A program made the translations under genes and the position numbers. DNA of 64,000 bases from Dyella solisilvae (GTDB taxonomy: Bacteria; Pseudomonadota; Gammaproteobacteria; Xanthomonadales; Rhodanobacteraceae): positions 568,693 to 632,692 of the forward strand of contig NZ_QQSY01000002.1 of the NCBI RefSeq assembly GCF_003351225.1, written 5' to 3'. Below are positions 1 through 8,338 of this stretch, piece by piece. The notes beneath the pieces are model-generated. The model had not been told where the DNA came from, did not search any database, and was given only the letters and a program-made list of their open reading frames with translations. How positions within the stretch are numbered: the stretch's first letter is position 1; each line of letters starts with the position of its first letter.

Positions 1-159
1 ACCGGTCACGGTGATGGTTTCGAGCTTCTTGGCCGAATCAGGGTTGGCCTGGGTGTCGCCCGCATCTTGTGCGTACACCGAACCCGCGACGGCGATGGCG
101 CCCATCGCAAGGCCAAGACGGATGGCCGTCGACAGCTTGCTGTTTCCGAAATGCTTCAC
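1..159 (-). CDS. TonB-dependent receptor, N-terminal fragment (cut by left edge)
   Basis: The first 53 codons of a gene that continues beyond the left edge. It starts at a GTG (157-159) preceded 7 nt upstream by GGGGAG, a good ribosome binding site. The translation begins VKHFGNSKLSTAIRLGLAMG, a positively charged start plus hydrophobic stretch ending in VYAQ, a typical signal peptide with cleavage after the Ala or Gln near residue 31. After a short Asp/Asn/Pro linker comes LETITVTG, the usual first strand of a TonB-dependent receptor plug in Xanthomonadales. It should be an outer-membrane importer. The substrate cannot be told from this fragment. Family call is fairly safe; everything after residue 53 is unseen. 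Confidence 0.75.
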   Translation of the reverse strand, partial: MKHFGNSKLSTAIRLGLAMGAIAVAGSVYAQDAGDTQANPDSAKKLETITVTG

Positions 160-321
160 GTATTTACTCCCCTAAACGACGTGTTCGACTGAAAGTAAGG
201 AGCCAGGCGTCGTCCTGGCTTTTCGAGCGCACAGGTCCCCGCGGCGCTGTCCGTGAAGACAGCCCCGTCGCCCCATAAATCAAGCATGAACTTGCGGATT
301 CTCCTGCCGCCTGTCGTCAAA

Positions 322-468
322 CTTACGCAGCGTCATCACAAAAAGTCAACGAATTTCGTCAGGCCGACGTAAGCTGCATTGTAAACAATTGCTTACGCAG
401 CTACTTGTGGGGCTGAAAACGCACCAAATTTCAATGAAACCTCTGCTTTCGGCGGGGGCTTACGTCGC
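322..468. promoter_or_regulatory. Repeated CTTACGCAGC motifs upstream of the left-edge receptor
   Basis: The upstream region of the left-edge TonB receptor holds two perfect CTTACGCAGC copies (322-331 and 392-401), a variant on the opposite strand (368-377, reads GCAGCTTACG on minus) and a fourth variant CTTACGTCGC at 459-468. Between 378 and 389 lies ATTGT-AA-ACAAT, a small inverted repeat. The clustering suggests binding sites for a regulator or a promoter element for the receptor. No known regulator is assigned. A further perfect copy is at 58650-58659. Confidence 0.3.
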
Positions 469-1172
469 TCATAAGGCAAGTTGGCGTCGCAAGAATGTGC
501 CCACCCCCTGGGGCGACCGAAAACTTGCGACCGCCTTGCATGGCCCGGGCTTGCTCCGCCAAGGAGGCGCGGCCAGTACAGGAAAATCCGGCGACGGATC
601 GGTCTCAACAAACCCGTCGTGACGAGAAGTGCAGGTCCAGCGAAGCTCGAATGGCGTTCGCCGAACCAGGTAGAGACGCTCGTCCCGCGCAACGACGCGA
701 GCGCGTACGGCCGGGGGCGGACTTCATTGGGGCCTCGCCAGCGGCCCGACCGAAACGCGCTTTTACCGAGGGCTCGGGGACTTCGTGCTGGCGTGGTCGC
801 TGGGTGCCTGGCGCTGCCCGTGATCGAGTCGCTGGCCTGCGCAACGGCCTCACCAACGCCTGCAGCTCGCTTTTCCAACCAAGTGGCGGCCGAATCACTG
901 CCAGCTACGGCGACCGTCAGGAATACGTCCGGAAATTTCTCCAGTGCAAAAGTTCACTCGGATGCCGACGCTTTGGAGCCCTGCCATAGATAGACCTGGC
1001 TGCACAGTCGTGATGAACCACGTTGGAGGCAAGGGACTCCATGACCGACGCACCGTTACCACCGCACGCCTGCCCCGCGCCGGATTGGATCCAGGTCAGT
1101 GGAACGACGCCGAACTGTCCCTATGCTCGTATCACCTGAAGACTTTTCCTGGCGATACGCCAATTTCAAGCG
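469..1172. other. About 700 bp without a recognisable gene
   Basis: Together with 160-468 this leaves about 1 kb between two genes. Several overlapping open frames exist on both strands here, but they are rich in Arg, Pro and Ser, have no domain-like sequence, and overlap each other, as random frames do in GC-rich DNA. No tRNA, terminator or mobile-element signature was seen. It may be a degraded gene. Confidence 0.4.
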
Positions 1173-1727
1173 ATGCCATCGATCAAAGCCTATATGGCCG
1201 GCCCTGACGTGTTCCTGCAAAACGCCCGGGAGAGAGCCGACGAGGTACGTGCACTGTGCAGGCAATACGGCGTTGTAGCCTTGCTCCCTGCCGACAACGA
1301 TGGCGAGGCCGCCGAAACTCAGGCGCCATCCGACGAAGCGCTGTCTCTCCAGATCTTCCGAAAGAATGTGGCTCTCATTGATCGGGCCGATCTGGTGATC
1401 GCCAACCTGGAACCGTTTCGCGGTCCTTCGGCGGACGTAGGGACGGTCTGGGAAATCGGCTATGCGTTCGCTCAGGGGAAGAAGATCTTCGCCTACTCAT
1501 CGGCCATCTCCCATTACCTGAGCCGTGTCAGCCCGAAGCAGAGCCTTCAAGCGAAGGGCTGGGTCGACGAGGAAGGCATGCTGATCGAGAACTTCGGCTT
1601 GTTTGACAACCTCATGATCCACCACTCGCTGGATGGCGTCTTTCCCAGCCTGCAAGCCTTGCTGCTCTCCAAAGCGGTTCAAGCTCTTCTGGGCCACACG
1701 GTGCAACAGAGCGGTTGGGCGGGATAG
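1173..1727 (+). CDS. Nucleoside 2-deoxyribosyltransferase
   Basis: 184 residues, a usual length for this family. The enzyme swaps the base on 2'-deoxyribonucleosides through a covalent deoxyribosyl-enzyme intermediate, in cytosolic nucleoside salvage. The sequence shows the N-terminal strand KAYMAGPDVF (residues 5-14), which matches the family's YLAGP-x-VF start, and NLEPFRGPSADVGTVWEIGYA around residues 78-98. The Glu in that second block is the expected nucleophile and the Asp before it binds substrate. The ATG at 1173 is chosen because it places the AGP strand at the normal distance from the N terminus; the ribosome binding site is weak. It stands alone, convergent with the hydrolase at 1752. 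Some relatives act on other nucleotides or DNA-damage products, so substrate is open. Confidence 0.85.
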   Translation: MPSIKAYMAGPDVFLQNARERADEVRALCRQYGVVALLPADNDGEAAETQAPSDEALSLQIFRKNVALIDRADLVIANLEPFRGPSADVGTVWEIGYAFAQGKKIFAYSSAISHYLSRVSPKQSLQAKGWVDEEGMLIENFGLFDNLMIHHSLDGVFPSLQALLLSKAVQALLGHTVQQSGWAG

Positions 1728-1751
1728 GCCTGCGGGCAATGAAGGTGCGCC

Positions 1752-3320
1752 CTACCAAGGCAGCTGCGCGCCGCCGGCGTCAATGTCGCCGTCCTCCTCG
1801 AATTCTCTTTCCATGGCTTCCATTTCAGTCTCCGAGGGCGGCTTCTGGTCCCTGGTTTCGCCGTGGGACGGCGGAGGCGCCGGGCTGGCGATCTGTTCGC
1901 GAACGCGATCCAGCACGTAGCTGAAGAAGGGATTCGATGCCATGCGCATCATGGCGTCAATATTCAGCACGAGCGTCCCGCGCTCACCACGAGGTGTCTG
2001 GACGCCAAGATGGGTGCCGTAGAACTCATCCGGATTGGGTGTCGTTCCGTAGAGCGAATCGTCCAGCGGAAACGGCAGCGACACGTGCGACATGGAGAAC
2101 ACGCCGGGCGGGTAGTGCAAGGACAAGGGCCGTATGCGCTGCTCGGTCGTGTGGGGTGCGATGGTTATTTCCGCGATCTCGTTATCCGGCGGCACGCTCC
2201 CCAACACTGTGATGCGGAAGCGCTGCGGCCCGTTGGGCAGCACACGGGTCAGCGCGGTCGACGAAGACCTGCGCATCAGCACGTCAAACAAATGATCCCG
2301 ATTGACGTCGAACAGCACGATCTCACTGCCGTTGTCAGGCAGCAGCCCGTACAGGGAGCGTATGACGGCACGTGTGCTCACCGTGAAGTCGACCACCGAC
2401 TGGAAGGTCAATATGGGCGCGATATCGCCCAGTTCGTTGTCCCGCGCCAGGCGTTGCAGCTGGCCCTGCAGCGCGTCGGTGAGCCGATAAGCCTGGCGCG
2501 CACCGTTGACCGGGAAGGAGTTGTACTTGAACGGGTTGAATTCGGGGACCACGTCCAGCCATGAGGCCCGCGCAAACGGTGGCAACATGGCGGGCAAGCC
2601 TGCGATGCCGGCGAAACGGGCAAAGCGCGTGATGCCGATCATGGGCGATATGAGGATCAGGCGATCCGGCCGGGCGAGCCGATGGTCTTCGATCGCGTCG
2701 AGCGCGTATTTCAGCGCCAGCGAACCACCATTGGAGAATCCCACCAGGTGCAGAGGCGCATGGGGGTCGGTATGCGTGCGCGCTTCGCGCACCGCCAGTC
2801 GCGTTGCGGCCGCCCAGTCCTGCCATTGCACATGGCTGAGCCCGGCCGGCACCGTGCCATGTCCGGGCAGACGTATGGCGACGACGTAGAAACCGGCGTC
2901 ATGGTAGACGCGGGCGATGTGGCGAAGGCTGTACGGCGAGTCGGTCAGCCCGTGCAGCAGCACCACGGCGCCGACAGGTGTTCCCGTCGGGGCCATCTGA
3001 TAGGAGCGGTTCCAATCGGTGGCGAAATGCCCCGGGTAGATAGGGGCATTGGCGTAGTAACGATTGGTCGCAACCTGGTCGCTAGCCGGAAGCTTCTCGG
3101 TGACGTTGCGCCTCACCTGATCAAAGATCGCTTGTTCAGCGGCGAGGTAGCCTTTCCAGTCGGTGGCGTCGAGCTGAGCGGCGGTCAACTCGCGCGGCTC
3201 AAAGGTGTGCCAGGCGTGTAGTGGCGGGCCGCGCCACGCATCCCATGCGCGCATGCCGACCGCGGTGGCAAGCACCACCAGGAGCAGGATGACCAACCGC
3301 TTGAGAGCCCGAATGATCAT
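1752..3320 (-). CDS. Membrane-anchored alpha/beta hydrolase
   Basis: 522 residues. Residues 8-24 form one hydrophobic segment (an uncleaved anchor or signal), so the hydrolase domain probably faces the periplasm. The core shows HGLTDSP (about 123-129), which builds the oxyanion hole, and GFSNGG (194-199) with nucleophile Ser196. An Asp/His pair, DVNRDHLFD, lies further on and may supply the remaining triad residues. The C terminus is an unusual Pro/Glu-rich acidic tail. The overall pattern is that of serine lipases/esterases of the lysophospholipase type, but longer than the roughly 300-residue norm because of a long N-terminal and a C-terminal extension. Substrate is unknown. It ends 25 bp from the stop of the convergent deoxyribosyltransferase gene. 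Confidence 0.75.
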   Translation of the reverse strand: MIIRALKRLVILLLVVLATAVGMRAWDAWRGPPLHAWHTFEPRELTAAQLDATDWKGYLAAEQAIFDQVRRNVTEKLPASDQVATNRYYANAPIYPGHFATDWNRSYQMAPTGTPVGAVVLLHGLTDSPYSLRHIARVYHDAGFYVVAIRLPGHGTVPAGLSHVQWQDWAAATRLAVREARTHTDPHAPLHLVGFSNGGSLALKYALDAIEDHRLARPDRLILISPMIGITRFARFAGIAGLPAMLPPFARASWLDVVPEFNPFKYNSFPVNGARQAYRLTDALQGQLQRLARDNELGDIAPILTFQSVVDFTVSTRAVIRSLYGLLPDNGSEIVLFDVNRDHLFDVLMRRSSSTALTRVLPNGPQRFRITVLGSVPPDNEIAEITIAPHTTEQRIRPLSLHYPPGVFSMSHVSLPFPLDDSLYGTTPNPDEFYGTHLGVQTPRGERGTLVLNIDAMMRMASNPFFSYVLDRVREQIASPAPPPSHGETRDQKPPSETEMEAMEREFEEDGDIDAGGAQLPW

Positions 3321-3950
3321 GTCGTTTGAGGCCTACGGCGATGGACGACGTCAGCGTTGCCCGGACGATACGCTTCAACTCCCCTGCGCCGATGTTGCCA
3401 TGCCGGGCGTCCGATGCGGAGATCAAAGCCTCCAAAACGTCCTCACGCACTACAGCGGCTCGACTCCTGGAGTCGACCTAACCGTGGAATGTGGCGACTC
3501 TCGGGGCCTGTACCCGTCAACTCACCAGACGCCAGGCCGCAGTGTCGCGAAGGCGCCCTGCCCGAGTGCGCATGAGGCGAGTGATGGCGAAGCCGACCGA
3601 GGTGCGCCCATGAAGATGTCGTCATGTCACTGCGCTGGCGGCGCCAGAGATCACGGCCACACCCCTGTCCGCGAACCCGTGAAGTCCCTTCTCGATTAAT
3701 GGCGCCCAATGAGCCGACTTAGTAACGTCTTGGGCAAATCGTCGATTTACGATTTCCAATGACACGAATTACAAATGACCTGGCCTGAGAGCGACGATAT
3801 CCAAGATATTCCGGCGAATGAACAAACTTAGGAAGTACTTAGAAAACCCCTGAAATATGGATGCCTGGTGACAAGAGTTACGAACGACTTAGCTCGAATC
3901 AGGCGAACCACGATAATCAGACGCGCGTCATTAACTTCGATAAAGAAGTC
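3321..3950. other. Long intergenic region upstream of TonB receptor
   Basis: About 630 bp between the divergent hydrolase and receptor genes, becoming clearly AT-richer after 3720. That fits a long 5' regulatory region for the receptor. Open frames here look random. No RNA gene was recognised. Confidence 0.4.
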
Positions 3951-3965
3951 GATTATTTAATAATC
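3951..3965. promoter_or_regulatory. AT-rich 7-1-7 palindrome
   Basis: GATTATT-T-AATAATC is a perfect 7-1-7 inverted repeat about 80 bp upstream of the receptor start at 4044. The 7-1-7 geometry and AT-richness recall Fur sites, but the sequence does not match the Fur consensus closely. It may be an operator or part of the promoter. Confidence 0.3.
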
Positions 3966-3968
3966 CAT

Positions 3969-3986
3969 TTGTTACGAAACTGTCAT
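3969..3986 (+). promoter_or_regulatory. Candidate Pho box (PhoB site)
   Basis: TTGTTAC-GAAA-CTGTCAT consists of two 7-mers spaced by 4 nt. The second half is a perfect CTGTCAT, and the first half matches 4 of 7 positions of the same heptamer. It lies 58 bp upstream of the receptor start. The receptor is followed by a secreted phosphatase, so phosphate-starvation control makes sense. This is inference from one site. Confidence 0.4.
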
Positions 3987-4043
3987 GCAGCCCTCCTAGC
4001 GTTGCAGGCCTTCACGCCTTATCAACAATCACAAGGGCTTCAC

Positions 4044-6371
4044 ATGACACCGCACTCCAGGGCGCTCCGTCTGCGCTCTCGCACGACGCTCGCTCTTTGC
4101 CTGGCTTCCGCGCTCGCAGCGCCCGTCTGGGCCGCCGATGTCGCGACGACCGACGTCGCTACCGGTACCGCGCTAACCCAGGGAACCGAGGGCAGTGGCC
4201 CCAGCGACAAGAGCGGCGCTGCATCGAATGTCACCGATCTCGGTTCGGTGAACGTGCAGGCGACCACCAGGAAGGACACCGCGGCGGCGGTGGCGCCGAC
4301 GCAGGCTTCCTTGACGATCACGCAGCCGCAGTCGGTCATCAGCCGCGACTTCATTGAGAACTCGAAGTCGCCGGTCGCCGACTTTTCGTCGATCGCCGCG
4401 ATTGCGCCGAGCGTGACCGGCGGCATCAGCTCGAACGGCCCGGGCCTTGGCGAAACCAAAAACAGCATTCGCGGCTTCCAGGACGGTCAGTTCAACATCA
4501 CCTGGGACGGTATTCCGTTCGGTGACACCAACGGCCCGACGCACCACTCGACCGCGTACTTCCCGGCTTCGGTCATCGGCGCGGTGGTGGTCGAGCGCGG
4601 CCCCGGCACGGCGAGCGACATCGGCCAGGCGACGTTCGGCGGTTCCATCAACCTGCTGTCGCGCGAACTGCTCAACGAGCAGAACTTCGAGGCGTACACC
4701 GCCTACGGTACCTGGAACACCCAGCTCTATGGCTTTCACGCCGACACGGGCGCCATTTCCGCCTTTGGCGACACCAAGATCGGCGTGAACCTGCAGCATC
4801 AGAGCACCGATGGTGCTCGCACCGACAACTCGGTCAGCAGCAACAACGGCTCGCTGAAGATGGAAACGCCGCTCGGCGACAAGACGCTGCTCACGGTCAA
4901 CCTGAACTACAACCGTGAATCCATGAACGCGCTGGACAAGGACAACGGCCTGACCATGGCGCAGGTGGCTCAGTGGGGCAAGGACTATTCGCTGAGCGGC
5001 AACTCCTTCCTGGCGAACTGCACCTGCTACAACCCGATCCAGAAGACCACGACGATGGACTACGTGCGTCTGCAGAGCGATCTGGGCAACGGCTGGGGCA
5101 TCGACAACCAGACCTACTACTACGACTACACCAACAACACGATTTCCTCCAACACCGGCAACGTGCCGGGCAGCGGCCTGGGCAGCGTGACGAACTCGGC
5201 GGGCAAGAAGATCGCCAACCAGATGCCGGGCTACGTCAAGCTCAACGCATACGATGTGTGGGGCAACGTTTTCCGCGGCACCAAGCAGTTCGACGCCGGC
5301 CTGGCGCGCGCCGGTATCTGGCTGGAGTACTCGGACACGCACCGCGCCCAGTCGGACTACAACCTGCTGGACATGACGCCCAACTACGACCAGAAGGCCA
5401 TCCCGGGCGTCATCAATGGCATCAACAACATCAAGTTCGACCAAAAGTCGAACTGGTTCATCACGCAGCCGTTCGCCGAATTCGAATGGTCCGTCACCAA
5501 GGACCTGACGGTGACGCCGGGCGTGAAGTACAACTCGACGAAGCTTGACGTGGACGCCCCGGTCAACCAGACCGCGCGCATCCCGATGAACTTCTCCAAG
5601 ACGTTCGACGCCACCCTGCCCTTCCTGACGGCCAACTACAAGCTCAACGCGAACTCGGCGATTTACGCTCAGTACGCGCAGGGCATGCTGGTGCCGGACG
5701 TCAGCCTGTTCCAGAGCACCAATGCCACGGAAACCAACATCAAGCCGCAGCGCTCCACCAACTACCAGTTCGGTTACGTGCGCCAGACCGACCAGTGGGT
5801 GTTCGACACCGATGTGTACCTGATCGACTTCAGCAACAAGTTCGCCGTGGTTCCGGGCACCACTTCGCAGCCGGTCTACTACAACCAGGGCGGCGTGCGG
5901 TACAAGGGCATCGAAGGCCAGATCACCTACATGATCGGTTACGGCTTCTCGGCCTACGCCAACGGCTCGATCAACCGCGCGACCTCGAATTCGACTGGCC
6001 AGACCATCGCCAACGCACCCGACTCGACCGCGGCAGCCGGCATCCTGTACAACCAAGGCAACTGGAATTCCTCGCTCATCTGGAAGCGCACGGGCACGTA
6101 CTATGCGCTCGATAACAACGCTTACAAGATGAACGCCGTGTCCCAGGCTGACTTCAACATCGGCTACACGTTCCTGCATCCGGGCCTCGGCGCCAAATCG
6201 CTGAAGGTGCAGCTCGGCATCTTCAACATCTTCGACAAGCAGGACCCGATCGCGGTCAACCCGGTCAACGCGACGGCTGGCACCGCCACCTACGGTCAAG
6301 CCAACGCCGGCGATACGTTCCTGTTCCAGGCGGCACGCAGCTTCATGCTGCAGCTCAAGGCCGACCTGTAA
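4044..6371 (+). CDS. TonB-dependent outer-membrane receptor
   Basis: 775 residues from ATG 4044, chosen because it gives a proper signal peptide (MTPHSRALRLRSR then a hydrophobic run ending in VWAAD). A longer frame upstream has no such start. A Thr/Gly-rich stretch leads to VNVQAT, a TonB-box-like strand. The plug follows: QPQSVISRDFI, then SIRGFQDGQFNITWDGIPFGD, then VVERGPGTASDIGQATFGGSIN. The rest alternates aromatic-rich strands of a 22-strand barrel and ends in FMLQLKADL, with the aromatic-containing last strand needed for barrel assembly. It imports a ligand across the outer membrane using TonB energy. The downstream phosphatase and the candidate Pho box suggest a phosphorylated ligand (inference); an iron complex is the alternative. 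A strong terminator follows. Confidence 0.9.
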   Translation: MTPHSRALRLRSRTTLALCLASALAAPVWAADVATTDVATGTALTQGTEGSGPSDKSGAASNVTDLGSVNVQATTRKDTAAAVAPTQASLTITQPQSVISRDFIENSKSPVADFSSIAAIAPSVTGGISSNGPGLGETKNSIRGFQDGQFNITWDGIPFGDTNGPTHHSTAYFPASVIGAVVVERGPGTASDIGQATFGGSINLLSRELLNEQNFEAYTAYGTWNTQLYGFHADTGAISAFGDTKIGVNLQHQSTDGARTDNSVSSNNGSLKMETPLGDKTLLTVNLNYNRESMNALDKDNGLTMAQVAQWGKDYSLSGNSFLANCTCYNPIQKTTTMDYVRLQSDLGNGWGIDNQTYYYDYTNNTISSNTGNVPGSGLGSVTNSAGKKIANQMPGYVKLNAYDVWGNVFRGTKQFDAGLARAGIWLEYSDTHRAQSDYNLLDMTPNYDQKAIPGVINGINNIKFDQKSNWFITQPFAEFEWSVTKDLTVTPGVKYNSTKLDVDAPVNQTARIPMNFSKTFDATLPFLTANYKLNANSAIYAQYAQGMLVPDVSLFQSTNATETNIKPQRSTNYQFGYVRQTDQWVFDTDVYLIDFSNKFAVVPGTTSQPVYYNQGGVRYKGIEGQITYMIGYGFSAYANGSINRATSNSTGQTIANAPDSTAAAGILYNQGNWNSSLIWKRTGTYYALDNNAYKMNAVSQADFNIGYTFLHPGLGAKSLKVQLGIFNIFDKQDPIAVNPVNATAGTATYGQANAGDTFLFQAARSFMLQLKADL

Positions 6372-6384
6372 TTGAGGCGACACC

Positions 6385-6424
6385 GGCCCCGGGGCGATAG
6401 CATCGCCTCGGGGCCTATTTTTTT
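6385..6424 (+). terminator. Rho-independent terminator after TonB receptor
   Basis: A 14-bp stem, GGCCCCGGGGCGAT / ATCGCCTCGGGGCC with one mismatch and loop AGC (6385-6415), is followed by TATTTTTTT. This is a textbook terminator 13 bp after the receptor stop. It implies that the phosphatase downstream needs read-through or its own promoter. Confidence 0.9.
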
Positions 6425-6618
6425 GGACATCGAAGGGATGGGCCGCTTCGGAAGCGCCGCTATCCGGGCGTTCTCGCGACGATCCATTCAAGCGGCCAGC
6501 GCCGGCCGCCGTCACCAACGCCGCCGTGCCGCGCATCCCGCAGCGCTTCAAGGGAAAACCATGACGCATCAGGTCACGGCCCTACTCCAGTCGAACACCC
6601 GCTGACATCGAAGGTCGC

Positions 6619-8037
6619 ATGACATCGTCCACCCTTTTCAGCCGCTTGGCCGCCGTCGCCCTGTCACTCGCCTTGTTCGGCTGCGCGCCGACCACCCGTA
6701 CGGCGCACCAGGAAGCGCAAACGTTTTCCGCGTTCGTGGTGCTGGGCGAAAACGGCGTCCCCATGGCGCGCGTACTGACGTCTGCAGGGCAATGCCCCAA
6801 GCTGACCCTGGATGGCCGGGACACACCCATGCACGTGCGCGTGGGCGCGCAAATCATTCCGCAGCGACCGACGCGCTCCGCTCCCGAAGATTCCAAGCCC
6901 TCGGATTTTCCGCTGCTGACCTGCGAACTTGCGATTCCGCCACACACCATGACGGCGCAAGTCGAGGGCCGGACACTGCCGCTGCCGCGTGCGGAAATCA
7001 GGCGCATCGTCGTGATCGGCGATACGGGGTGTCGGCTCAAGAAGAGCGACCACGCCTTCCAGTCGTGCAACGACCCGGTGCAATACCCGTTCGCCAGGGT
7101 CGCCGCGGCCGCCGCGGCGTGGAAGCCTGACCTCGTGATCCATGTCGGCGACTATCTGTACCGCGAGAATGCCTGCGGCGCCGACCACCCGGGCTGCGCC
7201 GGGAGCCCCTGGGGTTACGGGTGGGATGCCTGGCACGAAGATTTCTTCACGCCGGCTGCTCCCCTGCTGCAGGCCGCGCCGTGGGTCGTGGTGCGCGGCA
7301 ATCACGAATCGTGCGAGCGCGCCGGACAGGGCTGGTGGCGCATGATGGATCCGCGCCCGCTGGCGCCCGGCCGCGACTGCAACGACGCCGCCAACGACGA
7401 CATCGGCGACTACAGCGATCCTTATGCCGTGCCGTTGGGTGGCGACGCCCAGGTGATTGTGCTCGATACGTCCAACACGGCCGGCAAGCCGATTCCTGAA
7501 GGTGACGTGCGCGCCGCGAAGTATCGCGACATGTACCGCAAGCTCGATGCCTTGTCGCAACAGGCGTCCTACAACATTGGCGTCAACCACCACCCCATCC
7601 TCGGCTTCGAAACGGCGCGGGATGAGTCGGGCAAGGTCAAGGTGCTGACCGGCAACCGTGGCCTGCAGTCGGTGTTTGGCGCGATCAATCCGCTGTTGCT
7701 GCCGCCGGGTGTCAGCGTGATGTTGTCCGGCCATGTGCACGCCTGGCAGGAAGTGAGCTACTCCACGCCGCATCCGACCCAGTTTATCGCCGGCTTCTCC
7801 GGCACGCAGGAAGACGTTGTGCCCTTGCCGGCGAGCCTGCCGGCCGATGCGACACCCGCCGCGGGCGCCGTTGTCGAACATCACAGCTCCTGGGTGGACG
7901 CGTTTGGTTTCATGACGATGGAGCGCAGCGGCGCCAGTACCTGGACCGTCAAGGTGTGGGACCCCGATGACCGTCTGGTCAACACGTGCCACATCGATGG
8001 GCGCAAGTCCCAGTGCGATCTGGACCTGGCGAAATAG
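6619..8037 (+). CDS. Lipoprotein metallophosphoesterase (calcineurin-like)
   Basis: 472 residues. A lipoprotein signal ends in LFGC, with Cys22 as the lipidated residue, so the enzyme is anchored in an envelope membrane facing the periplasm or surface. The dinuclear-metal phosphoesterase motifs appear in order: GDTG (134-137, in place of the usual GDxH), GDYL (177-180), GNHE (227-230), NHHP (323-326) and GHVH (371-374). Several Cys residues between 137 and 253 could form disulfides outside the cytoplasm. It should cleave phosphate esters; the true substrate is unknown. The ATG at 6619 follows GAAGG at a fair distance. It sits 247 bp after the TonB receptor, on the same strand but beyond that gene's terminator. 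Confidence 0.85.
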   Translation: MTSSTLFSRLAAVALSLALFGCAPTTRTAHQEAQTFSAFVVLGENGVPMARVLTSAGQCPKLTLDGRDTPMHVRVGAQIIPQRPTRSAPEDSKPSDFPLLTCELAIPPHTMTAQVEGRTLPLPRAEIRRIVVIGDTGCRLKKSDHAFQSCNDPVQYPFARVAAAAAAWKPDLVIHVGDYLYRENACGADHPGCAGSPWGYGWDAWHEDFFTPAAPLLQAAPWVVVRGNHESCERAGQGWWRMMDPRPLAPGRDCNDAANDDIGDYSDPYAVPLGGDAQVIVLDTSNTAGKPIPEGDVRAAKYRDMYRKLDALSQQASYNIGVNHHPILGFETARDESGKVKVLTGNRGLQSVFGAINPLLLPPGVSVMLSGHVHAWQEVSYSTPHPTQFIAGFSGTQEDVVPLPASLPADATPAAGAVVEHHSSWVDAFGFMTMERSGASTWTVKVWDPDDRLVNTCHIDGRKSQCDLDLAK

Positions 8038-8052
8038 CGGCACCGCCACGAA

Positions 8053-8073
8053 GGAACGCGAAAGGCGCGTTCC
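8053..8073 (+). terminator. Hairpin after phosphatase gene (possible terminator)
   Basis: GGAACGCG-AAAGG-CGCGTTCC is a perfect 8-bp stem with a 5-nt loop, 16 bp after the phosphatase stop. No T run follows, so termination may be weak or Rho-assisted. Confidence 0.35.
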
Positions 8074-8164
8074 CTCTGGATAGCAGGGGGTCGCCATAGC
8101 CCGGGGCGCCCCTGGCCATTGGGGCCTCACTTGTAGCCGAAGCAAAACGAACCTGCGAACTCCT

Positions 8165-8191
8165 GTCGACGGCGATGGCGCCGCCGTCGAC
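8165..8191. repeat. 10-bp stem hairpin
   Basis: GTCGACGGCG and CGCCGTCGAC form a perfect 10-bp inverted repeat around a 7-nt loop in the intergenic region before the SDR gene. Its role is unknown; it could be a second terminator or a repeat remnant. Confidence 0.35.
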
Positions 8192-8222
8192 CGGGCAAGG
8201 TACGGCCACCCGGTCTGAACTC

Positions 8223-8239
8223 GTTCGAAACATTCGAAC
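8223..8239. promoter_or_regulatory. 7-3-7 inverted repeat, candidate operator
   Basis: GTTCGAA-ACA-TTCGAAC is a perfect palindrome about 100 bp upstream of the SDR start. The size fits a TetR- or ArsR-type operator for the SDR/hydrolase genes. No matching regulator gene is adjacent. Confidence 0.35.
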
Positions 8240-8338
8240 ATCTCCGTCGCGCGCCTGGCACGTCATCGGGGTGGTCCGGACGCAATGTATCTCGAGCGCC
8301 GCCACAGGCGTTCATCGTCCACCTGCTGGAGAACCCAC

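Noticed and set aside
393-993. Several overlapping open frames of 97-170 codons on both strands
   Set aside because: No start site support, no domain, mutual overlap, and Arg/Pro/Ser-rich composition.
3861-4043. Upstream extension of the TonB receptor reading frame
   Set aside because: The extra 61 residues are AT-rich regulatory DNA; the signal peptide begins at 4044.
4173-6569. Long open frame (798 codons) antisense to the TonB receptor
   Set aside because: It is opposite a clear receptor gene, is Arg/Val/His-rich with no domain, and has the bias expected when a GC-rich gene is read backwards.
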